64,000 nucleotides of DNA from an uncultured Methanomassiliicoccales archaeon (GCA_959597175.1 CAUFXM010000003.1:62001-126000); one strand, 5' to 3'; shown: positions 8,747 through 17,850, numbered from the stretch's first letter. Numbers and translations: made by a program. Notes: a model not told the origin generated them from the letters alone.

Positions 8747-9265
8747 GTGCCTGGAGTGGTCGAAGTGAAGGTAACATGCAATGTTCTGGTGGACGGGGTG
8801 ATACCCGACAAATTTGGATGCAAAGGGGATGTATTCGTAAACGGCATGCCCGGACTGTCTATCCCGTTCGACATACACGAAGCCCCGGAGGGGACGGCCA
8901 GCTTCGCCGTGGTCATGGACGACTACGACGCAGTCCCGGTCTGCGGATTCAACTGGATACATTGGACGATCTGCGACCTCAGGAGGACGCACGTCGAAGA
9001 AGGCGAGTCCCACAACTCCCCCGACTTCATCGAAGGATGCAACAGCTGGCACAGCATTGCCGGAGAGAACAGCGTGGAGGAGGCGACCGGCTATGGAGGG
9101 CCCGCACCCCCCGACAAGGAGCACAGATACACCCTGAAGGTCTTCGCCCTGGACACCGTCCTCGACCTGGAGAAGGGCTTCAGACTGAACGAGCTCTACT
9201 ACGCCATGCAGGGCCATGTCCTCGCACATGCGAAGCTGGTCGGCAGGTACTCCCCCGGACAATGA
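8747..9265 (+). CDS. YbhB/YbcL family phosphatidylethanolamine-binding-like protein
   Basis: A 172-residue protein of the PEBP/Raf kinase inhibitor-like family. The core motif is visible: SFAVVMDDYDAVPVCGFNW gives the ligand-pocket acidic residues, followed by WIHWTICDL, and then GYGGPAPPDKEHRY as the second pocket strand, a close match to the bacterial and archaeal YbhB pattern. The biochemical role of prokaryotic members is unknown. The start is GTG at 8747. A GTG four codons later is possible. It is the first gene of a chain in which each start overlaps the previous stop, ending in cstA. Confidence 0.9.
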   Translation: MPGVVEVKVTCNVLVDGVIPDKFGCKGDVFVNGMPGLSIPFDIHEAPEGTASFAVVMDDYDAVPVCGFNWIHWTICDLRRTHVEEGESHNSPDFIEGCNSWHSIAGENSVEEATGYGGPAPPDKEHRYTLKVFALDTVLDLEKGFRLNELYYAMQGHVLAHAKLVGRYSPGQ

Positions 9266-9777
9266 CCGGTGATGTCGCCAGGGCGATGATGGACGCCCTC
9301 CTCGACAGATACACGGCATACTACGACGTGAAGCGTTGCTCCGAGGGCGACCTCGTCGCCAGGGCGGAGTTCCACTCCCGCGGGGAGAAGTACCTCTTAA
9401 CCAGAGGGGTGAACCTCTGGTCCGTCGAGGACCACGAGTACGTCTTCTTCTTCGAAGGCACGTCGCTTGACGCGGAGGGGCTGGAGAGTGCACGCAGACT
9501 ATCTATCGAGGAAGGCACGTTACGCATCAAACCAAGCTCCGAACACCGTTCCTCGCTCATAACCACCGTTTTAATCTATGATTCAATAGACACTTGTTGC
9601 ATAGAAGATATTAAATCCATGAAGCACCACCGGGACTTCGGATTCATGCTGAAAGGCTGGATGGACTACCGCGTCGCCGCTCTGGAGACATCCTCCGGGA
9701 GGACGTCCTCGAACAGGGCTGGAAGGGACGTGGTCCGCAACCTCGAGGCGCTGTCCCGGAAAGGTGGATCATCTTGA
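9262..9777 (+). CDS. conserved protein of unknown function upstream of cstA
   Basis: A 171-residue soluble protein, not named by me with certainty (possibly the DUF8052 family). The C-terminal half with HRSSLITTVLIYDSIDT, then GWMDYRVAALETSSG and TSSNRAGRDV, matches a pattern I recall from small proteins encoded next to CstA. Its ATG overlaps the PEBP stop (ATGA) and its TGA overlaps the TTG start of cstA, so the three genes are translationally coupled. Codons from about 9555 to 9620 are unusually AT-rich compared with the rest of the gene, which may mark an internal promoter. Confidence 0.7.
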   Translation: MTGDVARAMMDALLDRYTAYYDVKRCSEGDLVARAEFHSRGEKYLLTRGVNLWSVEDHEYVFFFEGTSLDAEGLESARRLSIEEGTLRIKPSSEHRSSLITTVLIYDSIDTCCIEDIKSMKHHRDFGFMLKGWMDYRVAALETSSGRTSSNRAGRDVVRNLEALSRKGGSS

Positions 9778-11459
9778 ACGGCGCGGTCCTGCTGGTAATA
9801 TCGATAATCATCCTGGTGCTGGGCTACCTGCTGTACGGCAGATGGCTGGCCCGTAAGTGGGGGATAGACCCCTCGCGGGAGACTCCCGCGCACACCGAAT
9901 ACGACGGCGTTGACTTTGTGCCCGCCAAGCCCTCGATCCTGCTGGGCCACCACTTCTCGTCCATCGCAGGCGCAGGACCCATTACCGGCCCGATCCAGGC
10001 GGCCGTCTTCGGATGGCTCCCCGTCACCCTGTGGGTGCTCATAGGCGGACTGTTCTTCGGCGCCGTTCACGACTTCGGCTCGATGTTCGCGTCAGTCAGG
10101 AACAAGGGGAGGTCCATCGGGGAGATCATCTCCGAGAGCATGGGGCGCAGGGCGAAGAGCCTGTTCATAGTCTTCGCCTACCTGACCCTGATACTGGTCA
10201 TAGCCGCCTTCGCATCCATCGTCGCGGACACCTTCGACGGCACCACCGTCGATCCTGACCAGAACTACACCAACGGCGTCGCCGCATCCATCTCCATGCT
10301 GTTCATACTCGCGGCGGTGGTGCTCGGCATCATCATGAACAGGTTCAACCTGTCGGCCCTGTCCAGCGCGGCGGTCGCCATCGTCATCCTGCTGGTGTGC
10401 GTGGTCGTGGGCATGGAGTACCCGGTCTACATCTCTGCCGACATCTGGATCTGGATCCTGGCACTGTACATCATGGTGGCCGCCGTCGTACCGGTGTGGA
10501 TCCTCCTGCAGCCACGCGACTACCTGTGCTCGTTCCTGCTGTACGGGGTGACCGGGGCCGCCATCGCGGGAATCATCCTGGCCAACCCCGAGCTCTCCCT
10601 GCCGGGCTTCACCAGCTTCGAGACCAGCCTCGGCTACCTGTTCCCCGCGCTGTTCATCACCGTCGCCTGCGGAGCCATATCCGGGTTCCACAGCCTGGTG
10701 GCCTCCGGGACCACCGCCAAGCAGATAGACAACGAGAAGCACATCCTGCCCATCGGATACGGCGGGATGCTGATCGAGTGCGTGATCGCGATCATCGCAC
10801 TGGTGTGCGTCGGGATCCTGTACACCAACGGGTCCATGCCCGACGGCACGCCCACCCAGATCTTCGCCCAGGGGATATCGTCGATGCTCTCGTCCATCGG
10901 GCTGGAGAGCTACGAGACCACCACATACAGCCTGGTGATCCTGGCGGTCTCCGCGTTCGCCCTGACGTCCCTGGACACCGCCACCCGTCTGGCCCGCTTC
11001 ATGCTCCAGGAGTTCTTCCTGGACAAGGACCAGAAGCCGAAGGACATGGTCGGGTACAAGAGGGTCATCACCAATCCTGTGGTGGCCACCGTGATCACCG
11101 TCGTGCTGGGCATGGCCCTGGCCACCGTCGGTTACGAGAACATCTGGGGGCTGTTCGGCGCAGCCAACCAGCTGCTGGCCGTCCTTGCCCTTCTGGCCGT
11201 GTGCGCCTGGCTCGGGAACATCGGGAAGAACAACAGGATGATCTACATCCCCATGATGTTCATGCTCGCCGCGACCCTGACGTCGCTGCTGTTGACGATG
11301 TGGAACCGCATAGGGGACCTGGCATCCGGATTCGACGGCTCGGCCGCCGCACAGCTGATACTGTCGGTGCTCCTGTTCATCCTGGCCGTGTTCCTGATGG
11401 CGGAGGGGCTGAAGACCCTCAACGAGCAGCGCAGGTCCAGGAGAGAGGCGTCGGACTGA
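9774..11459 (+). CDS. cstA: CstA-family carbon starvation / pyruvate transporter
   Basis: An integral membrane transporter of 561 residues with roughly 14-16 hydrophobic segments. The family signature is clear: YDGVDFVPAK, LLGHHFSSIAGAGPI TGPIQA and the loop GAVHDFGSMFASVRNKGRS. Characterised CstA/BtsT proteins import pyruvate with protons, and peptide uptake was an earlier proposal. Translation starts at TTG inside the stop of the preceding gene. No stop or break is seen. In a methanogen it may bring in pyruvate or a related small acid as a biosynthetic carbon source, which is inference. Confidence 0.95.
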   Translation: MNGAVLLVISIIILVLGYLLYGRWLARKWGIDPSRETPAHTEYDGVDFVPAKPSILLGHHFSSIAGAGPITGPIQAAVFGWLPVTLWVLIGGLFFGAVHDFGSMFASVRNKGRSIGEIISESMGRRAKSLFIVFAYLTLILVIAAFASIVADTFDGTTVDPDQNYTNGVAASISMLFILAAVVLGIIMNRFNLSALSSAAVAIVILLVCVVVGMEYPVYISADIWIWILALYIMVAAVVPVWILLQPRDYLCSFLLYGVTGAAIAGIILANPELSLPGFTSFETSLGYLFPALFITVACGAISGFHSLVASGTTAKQIDNEKHILPIGYGGMLIECVIAIIALVCVGILYTNGSMPDGTPTQIFAQGISSMLSSIGLESYETTTYSLVILAVSAFALTSLDTATRLARFMLQEFFLDKDQKPKDMVGYKRVITNPVVATVITVVLGMALATVGYENIWGLFGAANQLLAVLALLAVCAWLGNIGKNNRMIYIPMMFMLAATLTSLLLTMWNRIGDLASGFDGSAAAQLILSVLLFILAVFLMAEGLKTLNEQRRSRREASD

Positions 11460-11505
11460 TCCCGGCCATCTGCCCCGGGGCGATCCGCCTCGGGGTCCGA
11501 ACCCC

Positions 11506-11512
11506 TATTATA
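11506..11512 (+). promoter_or_regulatory. TATA box for the DUF1015 gene
   Basis: TATTATA lies about 35 bases before the ATG at 11544. It is flanked by GAACC and GGTTC, which form an inverted repeat around the box and could be an operator. Confidence 0.45.
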
Positions 11513-11543
11513 GGTTCGCGCCATCTTTCAGGCGAGGACCAAC

Positions 11544-12731
11544 ATGGTAACATTCCTTCCATTCCCGGGACTGAGACCGAACATCAGGGCCGGCGAGCAC
11601 GTCGGGGACCGCATATCCCCGCCGTACGACGTCATAGGGCCCGACTACCTGAAGGAGCTGCAGTCGCACCCCCACAACGTCACCAGGCTGACACTGAACC
11701 CCGACCCCGACAAGAGGTACCACGGGGCCAGGGCGGAGCTGGATTCCTGGATGTCCGACAACAGCCTCAAGCAGGACCAGGACTCGTTCTACATCTACGA
11801 GCAGACGTTCGACGACGCCGGGACCACCAGGGTCCGCAGGGGAATCGTCGGGGCGCTGAGGACGGAGCCATACGACGCCGGGAACATCATACCGCACGAG
11901 GAGACGTTCTCCAAGGTCAAAGCCGACCGTCTGAACCTCCTCAGGGACATGGAGACCCATCTGGAATCCATCTTCGGGATCTTCCAGGGGCTGTCCCCCG
12001 AACTCTCCAAGGCCATCCGCGACCACGAGTCCCTGGTCTACAGGTACGTCGACGCGGACGGCGTGGAGCACAGGTACTACAGGCTCTCCGACCCGGCCAT
12101 AACCGGGAGGATCACGGAGGAGCTGTCAGATCAGAGAATGCTCATCGCCGACGGGCACCACAGGTACGAGACCGCCCTCAACTACGCCCTGGAGAACCCG
12201 GAAGACGAGAGGAAGCAGTTCGTCCTCGCCACGCTCGTCGCCTCCGACGACGAGGGACTGGTCATCTGGCCGACCCACAGGCTGGTCAGTGCCGGGGACA
12301 TCTCCGAGAGGAACGCGATGAAGGGCATCTCCAAGTCCATAACCCTGACCGAGACCGACCGCGACGGGATCGAGAACGGCCTGGGCGACCACATGATGGG
12401 GCTAGTCTTCAAGTCCGGCGCCTGCTACTTCGCCGACTACGACGGAGGGGACGACCCCATGTGGACCCTGGACACATACGTGGCACAGGAGAAGATCCTC
12501 AAGGGTGTGTACAAGTCCGACGAAGGGAAGGCGGATGTGTCCTATGACGCCGAGCTGCCCTCTGTCCTCGCCAAGATGGATGCCAAGGAGTACGACCTGG
12601 CGATCGTTCTGAACGACCCCAGTCTCCAGAGGATCTGGGACCTCTCCATGGCCGGGAAGCGCATGCCCAAGAAGACCACTTTCTTCTTCCCGAAGATCTG
12701 GTCAGGGTTCGTGTTCTACCTCATGCACTGA
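11544..12731 (+). CDS. DUF1015 family protein, possible serine-metabolism enzyme
   Basis: A 395-residue soluble protein. The N terminus FPGLRPNIRAGEHVGDRISP PYDVI and later DGHHRYETALNYALE are the hallmark motifs of the DUF1015 family. In many bacteria this family sits in operons with serA and a serC-type aminotransferase, so a role around serine or phosphoserine has been suspected, and a serine kinase activity is one hypothesis. Here serA is 7 kb away on the other strand. The gene stands alone with its own TATA box and a downstream hairpin. Confidence 0.88.
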   Translation: MVTFLPFPGLRPNIRAGEHVGDRISPPYDVIGPDYLKELQSHPHNVTRLTLNPDPDKRYHGARAELDSWMSDNSLKQDQDSFYIYEQTFDDAGTTRVRRGIVGALRTEPYDAGNIIPHEETFSKVKADRLNLLRDMETHLESIFGIFQGLSPELSKAIRDHESLVYRYVDADGVEHRYYRLSDPAITGRITEELSDQRMLIADGHHRYETALNYALENPEDERKQFVLATLVASDDEGLVIWPTHRLVSAGDISERNAMKGISKSITLTETDRDGIENGLGDHMMGLVFKSGACYFADYDGGDDPMWTLDTYVAQEKILKGVYKSDEGKADVSYDAELPSVLAKMDAKEYDLAIVLNDPSLQRIWDLSMAGKRMPKKTTFFFPKIWSGFVFYLMH

Positions 12732-12739
12732 AACCCGGT

Positions 12740-12755
12740 GGGGGCCACGGCCCCC
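12740..12755 (+). terminator. hairpin followed by an 11-base C tract
   Basis: A 7-bp stem GGGGGCC/GGCCCCC with a 2-base loop lies 9 bases after the DUF1015 stop, followed by a run of eleven C at 12757-12767. The remaining interval to the tRNA-Thr gene (12768-12870) holds nothing I recognise. Confidence 0.45.
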
Positions 12756-12870
12756 TCCCCCCCCCCCGATTACGGGGGACACTTTCATTCCGCCTTCAAC
12801 GTGCCCGCGCGATGCCGAGGATGAACGATCATCAAACGTAAGACGCTGTAAACTGGCACAGAAGATAAGA

Positions 12871-12945
12871 TGGAGCCGCCGATGGGAATCGAACCCACGA
12901 CCTACGCCTTACCAAGGCGTCGCTATACCCCTTAGCCACGGCGGC
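12871..12945 (-). tRNA. tRNA-Thr (anticodon GGT)
   Basis: On the minus strand the acceptor arms GCCGCCG and CGGCGGC pair perfectly, the T arm contains GGTTCGAATCC, and the anticodon loop TTGGTAA between ACGCC and GGCGT gives anticodon GGT (threonine, ACC/ACU codons). CCA is encoded at 12871-12873. A TATA-like GTTTATGAAT lies upstream at 12975-12984. No intron is seen. Confidence 0.96.
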
Positions 12946-13062
12946 AATGTGTAGGCATGCGTATCAGCACCTCATTCATAAACCTTACTGTCGAGAGCCT
13001 GCCGTGAGCATGGCCCCCCTCGAATCACAAGGAATAAGGTTCAGGTTCTCATCCGGAATCCG

Positions 13063-14397
13063 ATGACCGGTGCCGAGCGCGAGCAGTTCCAGAGTAAGGG
13101 CGGGTTCATCCTTGCCTCCATAGGATCGGCAGTGGGCATGGCCAACATCTGGCGCTTCCCGGCGATGGTATCCCTGTGGGGAGGCCTGACGTTCATCGTC
13201 CCCTACCTGATATTCGTGGTCCTCATAACCGCCACCGGCGTCATCGCGGAGTTCGCCCTTGGCCGTGCGGCCAGGTCGGGACCCTGCGGGGCATTCGGCA
13301 TGTGCACCGAGATGCGCTACGGGAAGAGAAGGATCGGGGAAAGGCTCGGGCTCATCCCCGTCATAGGGTCCCTTGCCCTGGCCATCGGATACACCTGCGT
13401 CATGGCGTGGATCTTCAAGTACACCTTCATGGCCTTCACCGGGGACCTGTCCGCCATGGGTCAGGACATGGATCAGATAGCCGGCATGTTCGACTCCACC
13501 GCCTCGGCATGGGGCGCCAGCGCATGGGTGGTCATCGCCGCTGTTGCCACGCTGGTAATCATGGCCAGGGGCGTCTCGAACGGGATCGAGAAGGCCAACA
13601 AGATCCTGATGCCCGTTCTCTTCGCCCTGCTGATCATACTCGCAGTGTATGTGTCCACCCTCCCCGGGGCGTCAGCAGGCTACGGGTACATCCTCACGAT
13701 AAACACCGAGCTGCTCTGGGACCCCTTGCTGTGGGTGTTCGCGTTCGGACAGGCTTTCTTCTCCCTGTCCGTTGCGGGCAACGGGAGCGTCATCTACGGC
13801 TCCTACTTCAGCAAGGGGGACTCTGTTCCCAACAGCGCATTCTACGTCGGCCTCTTCGACACCGTCTCCGCCCTCCTCGCGGCGGCGATCATCATCCCGG
13901 CGATGGCCGCCGGCGGAGCCGACCTCACCGAGGGAGGGCCCGGACTGATGTTCGTGTACCTGGTCAACGTCTTCAACGGCATGGACGCTGGCTACATCGT
14001 GGGCGTGCTGTTCTTCGTGGGCGTGCTCTTCGCGGGGATGGCATCCATACTCAACCTGTACGAGACCCCGGTTGCATACATCCAGGAGAGGTTCGGGAAG
14101 GGGCGCGTTGTCGCCACGGTGTCGATGGTCGCCTTGGGATGCGCAGTGGCGCTGTGCATCCAATCCATCGTGTCCCCTTGGATGGACGGGGTGTCGATAT
14201 ACATCTGCCCGCTGGGGGCGCTCATGGCGGCGGTGATGCTGTTCTGGATCGCCGGCAGGGACTTCACCATGAAGGAGGTCAACGAGGGCGCCAAGCACCC
14301 TCTGGGCAGATGGTTCTTCCCTTCGGGGAAGTACCTCTACTGCGCACTCACGCTGGTGGCGCTAGTCGCCGGTGCATTGCTGGGCGGAATCGGCTGA
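13063..14397 (+). CDS. sodium-dependent transporter of the NSS (SNF) family
   Basis: A 444-residue LeuT-fold symporter that would import an amino acid or similar solute with Na+. The family signature is present: an unwound TM1 with SIGSAVGMANIWRFPAMV, followed by GGLTFIVPYLIF and EFALGRAAR. About 11 hydrophobic segments can be counted, one fewer than the classic 12, which is common in prokaryotic NSS proteins. The substrate cannot be read from sequence. The gene is monocistronic, between tRNA-Thr and the convergent MMPL gene. The intergenic region 12946-13062 holds the tRNA promoter and presumably this gene's. Confidence 0.93.
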   Translation: MTGAEREQFQSKGGFILASIGSAVGMANIWRFPAMVSLWGGLTFIVPYLIFVVLITATGVIAEFALGRAARSGPCGAFGMCTEMRYGKRRIGERLGLIPVIGSLALAIGYTCVMAWIFKYTFMAFTGDLSAMGQDMDQIAGMFDSTASAWGASAWVVIAAVATLVIMARGVSNGIEKANKILMPVLFALLIILAVYVSTLPGASAGYGYILTINTELLWDPLLWVFAFGQAFFSLSVAGNGSVIYGSYFSKGDSVPNSAFYVGLFDTVSALLAAAIIIPAMAAGGADLTEGGPGLMFVYLVNVFNGMDAGYIVGVLFFVGVLFAGMASILNLYETPVAYIQERFGKGRVVATVSMVALGCAVALCIQSIVSPWMDGVSIYICPLGALMAAVMLFWIAGRDFTMKEVNEGAKHPLGRWFFPSGKYLYCALTLVALVAGALLGGIG

Positions 14398-14527
14398 TGG
14401 GACTGCGATTCCCGATCCAGCCTGGACGTGATGCACAGAATCGAAGGACATCGCGATGCGCCCATATGATCGGTCGGAAGACAGCATCCTCGTCCGAGCG
14501 AGACGGCACGGACATGGAATGCCCCGG

Positions 14528-14543
14528 CCCTCGCCGAGGAGGG
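14528..14543. terminator. hairpin between convergent symporter and MMPL genes
   Basis: CCCTC and GAGGG form a 5-bp stem with a 6-base loop in the 160-base interval between two convergent genes. The stem is short, so the call rests on position. Confidence 0.3.
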
Positions 14544-14557
14544 TCGGTAAGTTGTTT

Positions 14558-17044
14558 TCAGTCAGCCGTGTGGTTCCTGCGCCTGGCCAGGAACCCGGGG
14601 CCCTTCCAGCTCCAGTCCCCCATCAGGTGCATGAGTGCTGGCACCACATACGGGACCACGATCAGGGAGTCCACGAGGATCGCGAAGCCCAGTGCAAACC
14701 CGATCTCCTGCAGCATCGCGGATCCGGAGAGCAGAAGCGTCAGGAACGTCCCACCCATGATCAGACCGCAGAGGGTGATGATCGACCCGGACTTGAACAG
14801 CGCATCGCGGATGGCATCGTCGTTGGACAGCCCCCTGAGCTTGCCCTCGCGGATGCGGGTGGTCAGCAGGATGTCGTAGTCCATGCCGAGCCCCAGGCAG
14901 ATGACGAATAGCACGATGGGCACGATCCAGATCACGTCCACACCCATCCCCTGAGCGAACACCAGCTGCAGCACCCCTAGGGTCCATACCACGCTCATCA
15001 TGATGGTGGCGAGCGAGCGGACCGGCGTGAGGTACGAACCGAGGACGAACAGCAGGAGCACGTAGATCAGCACGATGACGCCTAGCTCGATGAGCGTGAA
15101 CTCGTCGTTCACCAGCTCGGAGATGTCGTACAGCACCGCCGGCGTACCGATCACCCATGTGCATGTGATCCAGGGATGATCTGAAGAGGCCTGCGACAGT
15201 GCGGACCTGACGTTCGCCACAGTATCCATGGACCCCTGGGACATTGGCTCGTCGGAGACCACGACCATGATCTGCATGTACCTCCCATCCACTGACACGA
15301 GACCGGCCCCGATGTTCACGGAGTAGTCGATCACCGACGACAGCGGCACAGCGATGCCCTGCGAGAGCGGGATGACGGTATCGGGGGATGCACTCCACCC
15401 GATACTGTCGAACACACCGGTCAGACCGCTGGCCACCACATCGGGCAGCTGGGACACGATCGCCCTGTTCACCAGCTCAGGCGTCACCGCCTGCTCAGGG
15501 TATCCGGATGCAATCAGCGATTCGCGCACCTGCGCGAACAGTGACGACCATGATGTGGGTCCCATGGTGTAGCTGACATTCCCATCGGAAGAGACGATGT
15601 CGGATGAGATCGAACTGAGATCGCCCAGGTATCCGAGACCGGCGGACGTCCACGTCAACACACCGACGCCATCGGAGATCGTGGTCACCGTGGCCACCGG
15701 CTCCTCCGACTGGATGAGCGCGTATGTGGGCATGAGCAACCCCCCGTCCGTATTCTCCGTGACGGCATCCACGCCGCCCCTGGCCTCGGAGTCGGGCATG
15801 ACGCTGACCATGTCGAAGGAGTCCTCCGAGGTGACTGCTACGTAACCCAGCGGGACGGTCACGAGGATGGCGACGGCGACGATCGCCTTGGCGTGCTTCG
15901 TCGAGAACCTTCCTGCCCAGGTGAAGTACCTGCGGCCGGCCTCGACCATCCTGCCGTACACGCCTCCGCGAAGCTTGCTCCCGTGAGCGTAATCGTCGAT
16001 GCTTCTGGGCCAGAACACCTTGTCCCAGACGATGGCGATGACGGCCGGGATGAGGGTCAGCGCGGCCAGCATGGCCATGATGATTCCCAGGGCCAGGCAC
16101 ACCGCCATCGTGGACACGAGCTGATACGAGCACAGCGCCATGACCGCGAAGCCGATGATCACGGCCATACCGGAGGTGAACACAGACTCCCCGGCCCACT
16201 TGACCGCCTCTGATAGCGAGTCCTCCCTTGACCGACCGGACTTACGCTCCTCCCGGTACCTGGAGATGATGAAGATGGAGTAGTCCACCCCGGCCCCCAG
16301 CATCGACACCAGGACGATCATGCGCGTGATGTAGAACACATCAAGGCATGTCCCCACCGCGAAGATCAGCGACAGGACGATGCCGTACGCGGCACCCACC
16401 ACCAGAGGTGGGACCAGCGCGGTCACCAGCGTGGCGAAGAACAGACCGAGCAGGATCAGGATCAGAAGGATCGAAAGCGGATCGATCTTGGCGACATCAT
16501 CCCCGGCCCCCTGCATAGTGTCGTAAGCGATCGGGGTTGAGCCGGTGACATAGGTCTCCAGACCAGGCATCCCTGCCGCGACCTTAGCATCGGATACTGC
16601 CGCGCGGATGTTCCCCACCTCGTCCATCGACGAGATCCCGTCTCCGAAGGAGAAGGCGACCATCATGACCCCCGAGTCCGACCCGGACGTGCCGTATGAC
16701 CCCAGGATACTGCAGGTTACCGAACCGCCGTAGCGTTCGCGGAGAACGTTCTCCAACGCCCCCGACTCGAGAAGGTTGCTCTCGATCTCCGAGAGCCCCT
16801 CCTCATCGTCGTATGGGATCACCAGTACGGTATCGGTGCTCAACGTCCCGACGAAATTCTCGTCCACGATGCTCTGGCCCGCCTCCGATTCGGAGTCCAG
16901 GCCGCCCATCGACGTCATGTCGTACTCCATGACGTCGTCCACCTGTGCCGCGAATGGAAGCGCGACCAGGATGGCGACCACCCACACGGCGATGATCGCC
17001 TTGGGGTGCCTCATGATGAATTTCGAGTATCTCTCGAGCATCAT
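14558..17044 (-). CDS. MMPL/RND superfamily membrane exporter
   Basis: An 828-residue transporter with two copies of a TM1 + large extracellular loop + five-TM module, the RND/MMPL layout. TM1 is near residue 15 (AIIAVWVVAILVALPFA), the first helix bundle near 190-370 and the second near 620-810. The paired motifs GAGVDYSIFIISRYREE and GLGMDYDILLTTRIREG carry the conserved aspartates of the proton pathway. Members export lipids, drugs or hopanoid-like molecules. The start is set at the ATG pair at 17044. The frame extends 19 codons further into an AT-rich promoter region and is less likely coding. It is divergent from a TetR gene. Confidence 0.93.
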   Translation of the reverse strand: MMLERYSKFIMRHPKAIIAVWVVAILVALPFAAQVDDVMEYDMTSMGGLDSESEAGQSIVDENFVGTLSTDTVLVIPYDDEEGLSEIESNLLESGALENVLRERYGGSVTCSILGSYGTSGSDSGVMMVAFSFGDGISSMDEVGNIRAAVSDAKVAAGMPGLETYVTGSTPIAYDTMQGAGDDVAKIDPLSILLILILLGLFFATLVTALVPPLVVGAAYGIVLSLIFAVGTCLDVFYITRMIVLVSMLGAGVDYSIFIISRYREERKSGRSREDSLSEAVKWAGESVFTSGMAVIIGFAVMALCSYQLVSTMAVCLALGIIMAMLAALTLIPAVIAIVWDKVFWPRSIDDYAHGSKLRGGVYGRMVEAGRRYFTWAGRFSTKHAKAIVAVAILVTVPLGYVAVTSEDSFDMVSVMPDSEARGGVDAVTENTDGGLLMPTYALIQSEEPVATVTTISDGVGVLTWTSAGLGYLGDLSSISSDIVSSDGNVSYTMGPTSWSSLFAQVRESLIASGYPEQAVTPELVNRAIVSQLPDVVASGLTGVFDSIGWSASPDTVIPLSQGIAVPLSSVIDYSVNIGAGLVSVDGRYMQIMVVVSDEPMSQGSMDTVANVRSALSQASSDHPWITCTWVIGTPAVLYDISELVNDEFTLIELGVIVLIYVLLLFVLGSYLTPVRSLATIMMSVVWTLGVLQLVFAQGMGVDVIWIVPIVLFVICLGLGMDYDILLTTRIREGKLRGLSNDDAIRDALFKSGSIITLCGLIMGGTFLTLLLSGSAMLQEIGFALGFAILVDSLIVVPYVVPALMHLMGDWSWKGPGFLARRRNHTAD

Positions 17045-17051
17045 ATCACTC

Positions 17052-17103
17052 TGAGCGTGCTCAAATATGATTTCGTATAAAATAATATTGATTATGCTCA
17101 AAT
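17052..17103. promoter_or_regulatory. divergent promoter/operator region between MMPL and tetR
   Basis: A near-palindrome TGAGCGTGCTCA at 17052-17063 is followed by TGCTCAAAT at 17058-17066, which recurs as a direct copy at 17095-17103. Between them lies an AT-rich stretch that on the minus strand contains the TATA-like TTTTATACGAAAT for the exporter. This is where a TetR repressor would be expected to bind. Confidence 0.5.
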
Positions 17104-17195
17104 TTCAAAACGAAGGAATTTCCGAGGAACAATCTTAAAATCTTCGGACGGAATAGAAAGTCGGAAGTGGTCGAACGCCCCCGAAGAAGAACCAG

Positions 17196-17843
17196 TTGAG
17201 TCGTGCCGAACGCACCGAACTGCTCAGACAGAGGATAATACGCGCCTCGATAGACCTCTTCGTCGAACAGGGTTACGACAAGACCACGACCAGGCAGATA
17301 CTCCAGAGGGTCGGCATACTCAACGGGAGCCTGTACAACATATACGACGGCAAAGACGACATATTCTCGGACATCGCCGGCATCGCCCTGGAACAGATGA
17401 TCCAGAGGGTGGATGAGTGCCTCCCTGCCGACGCATCATTCGAGGAGAAGTTCTGCTTCCCCGTATGCCTCCAGATCTACGCATCTGGCAGGTCCGCCCG
17501 TATCGCAGAGCTGCTGAGCATCGCCCACGGGAGATGGGAGATCCACACCAAGCTAAGCGAGAGGTACGGCAGATGGTACTCCGAGAACATGGGGGACTTG
17601 CCCCTTCCGACGATGGCAGACTTCGACATGCGCGTGGACGCATGCTCCGGCGCCTGCAACATGATCATCGACAGGATGCTCCACGAACCCGGCACGGTGG
17701 ATGAGAGGAAGGCGATGGTGCTGATATGCCGCATATTCCTCAGGACGTTCGAGCTCTCCGATGAGAACGTGGAGGAATACGTGGACCACATCTCATCAAT
17801 CATGTCCTCGACCAGGATCGAGATCTGCGGCATAGAGGTGTGA
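17196..17843 (+). CDS. TetR-family transcriptional regulator
   Basis: A 215-residue repressor with a typical N-terminal TetR helix-turn-helix: RIIRASIDLFVEQGYDKTT, then TRQILQRVGILNGSLYNIY. The remaining 150 residues form the divergent helical ligand-binding domain. It starts at TTG because no ATG or GTG precedes the HTH in frame. It lies back to back with the MMPL exporter, and the interval carries repeated TGCTCAAAT elements, so it most likely represses the exporter and itself until an export substrate binds. The effector is unknown. Confidence 0.93.
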   Translation: MSRAERTELLRQRIIRASIDLFVEQGYDKTTTRQILQRVGILNGSLYNIYDGKDDIFSDIAGIALEQMIQRVDECLPADASFEEKFCFPVCLQIYASGRSARIAELLSIAHGRWEIHTKLSERYGRWYSENMGDLPLPTMADFDMRVDACSGACNMIIDRMLHEPGTVDERKAMVLICRIFLRTFELSDENVEEYVDHISSIMSSTRIEICGIEV

Positions 17844-17850
17844 GCGGGAA

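Noticed and set aside
9619..9777. Separate small gene starting at ATG 9619 before cstA
   Set aside because: Residues on both sides of the AT-rich segment look like one conserved protein, and the longer gene gives an ATGA junction with the PEBP gene.
10397..12547. 716-codon plus-strand frame spanning cstA and DUF1015
   Set aside because: It crosses the boundary of two confident genes in another frame and is rich in R, G, H and P without domain character. A shadow frame.
12757..12767. C11 tract as a CRISPR or programmed-frameshift signal
   Set aside because: It is intergenic, after a stop codon, and no repeats with spacers or overlapping frame is present.
17045..17101. 19 extra N-terminal codons of the MMPL gene
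   Set aside because: The region is AT-rich with the promoter and probable TetR operators, and the ATG pair at 17044 gives a normal MMPL N terminus.
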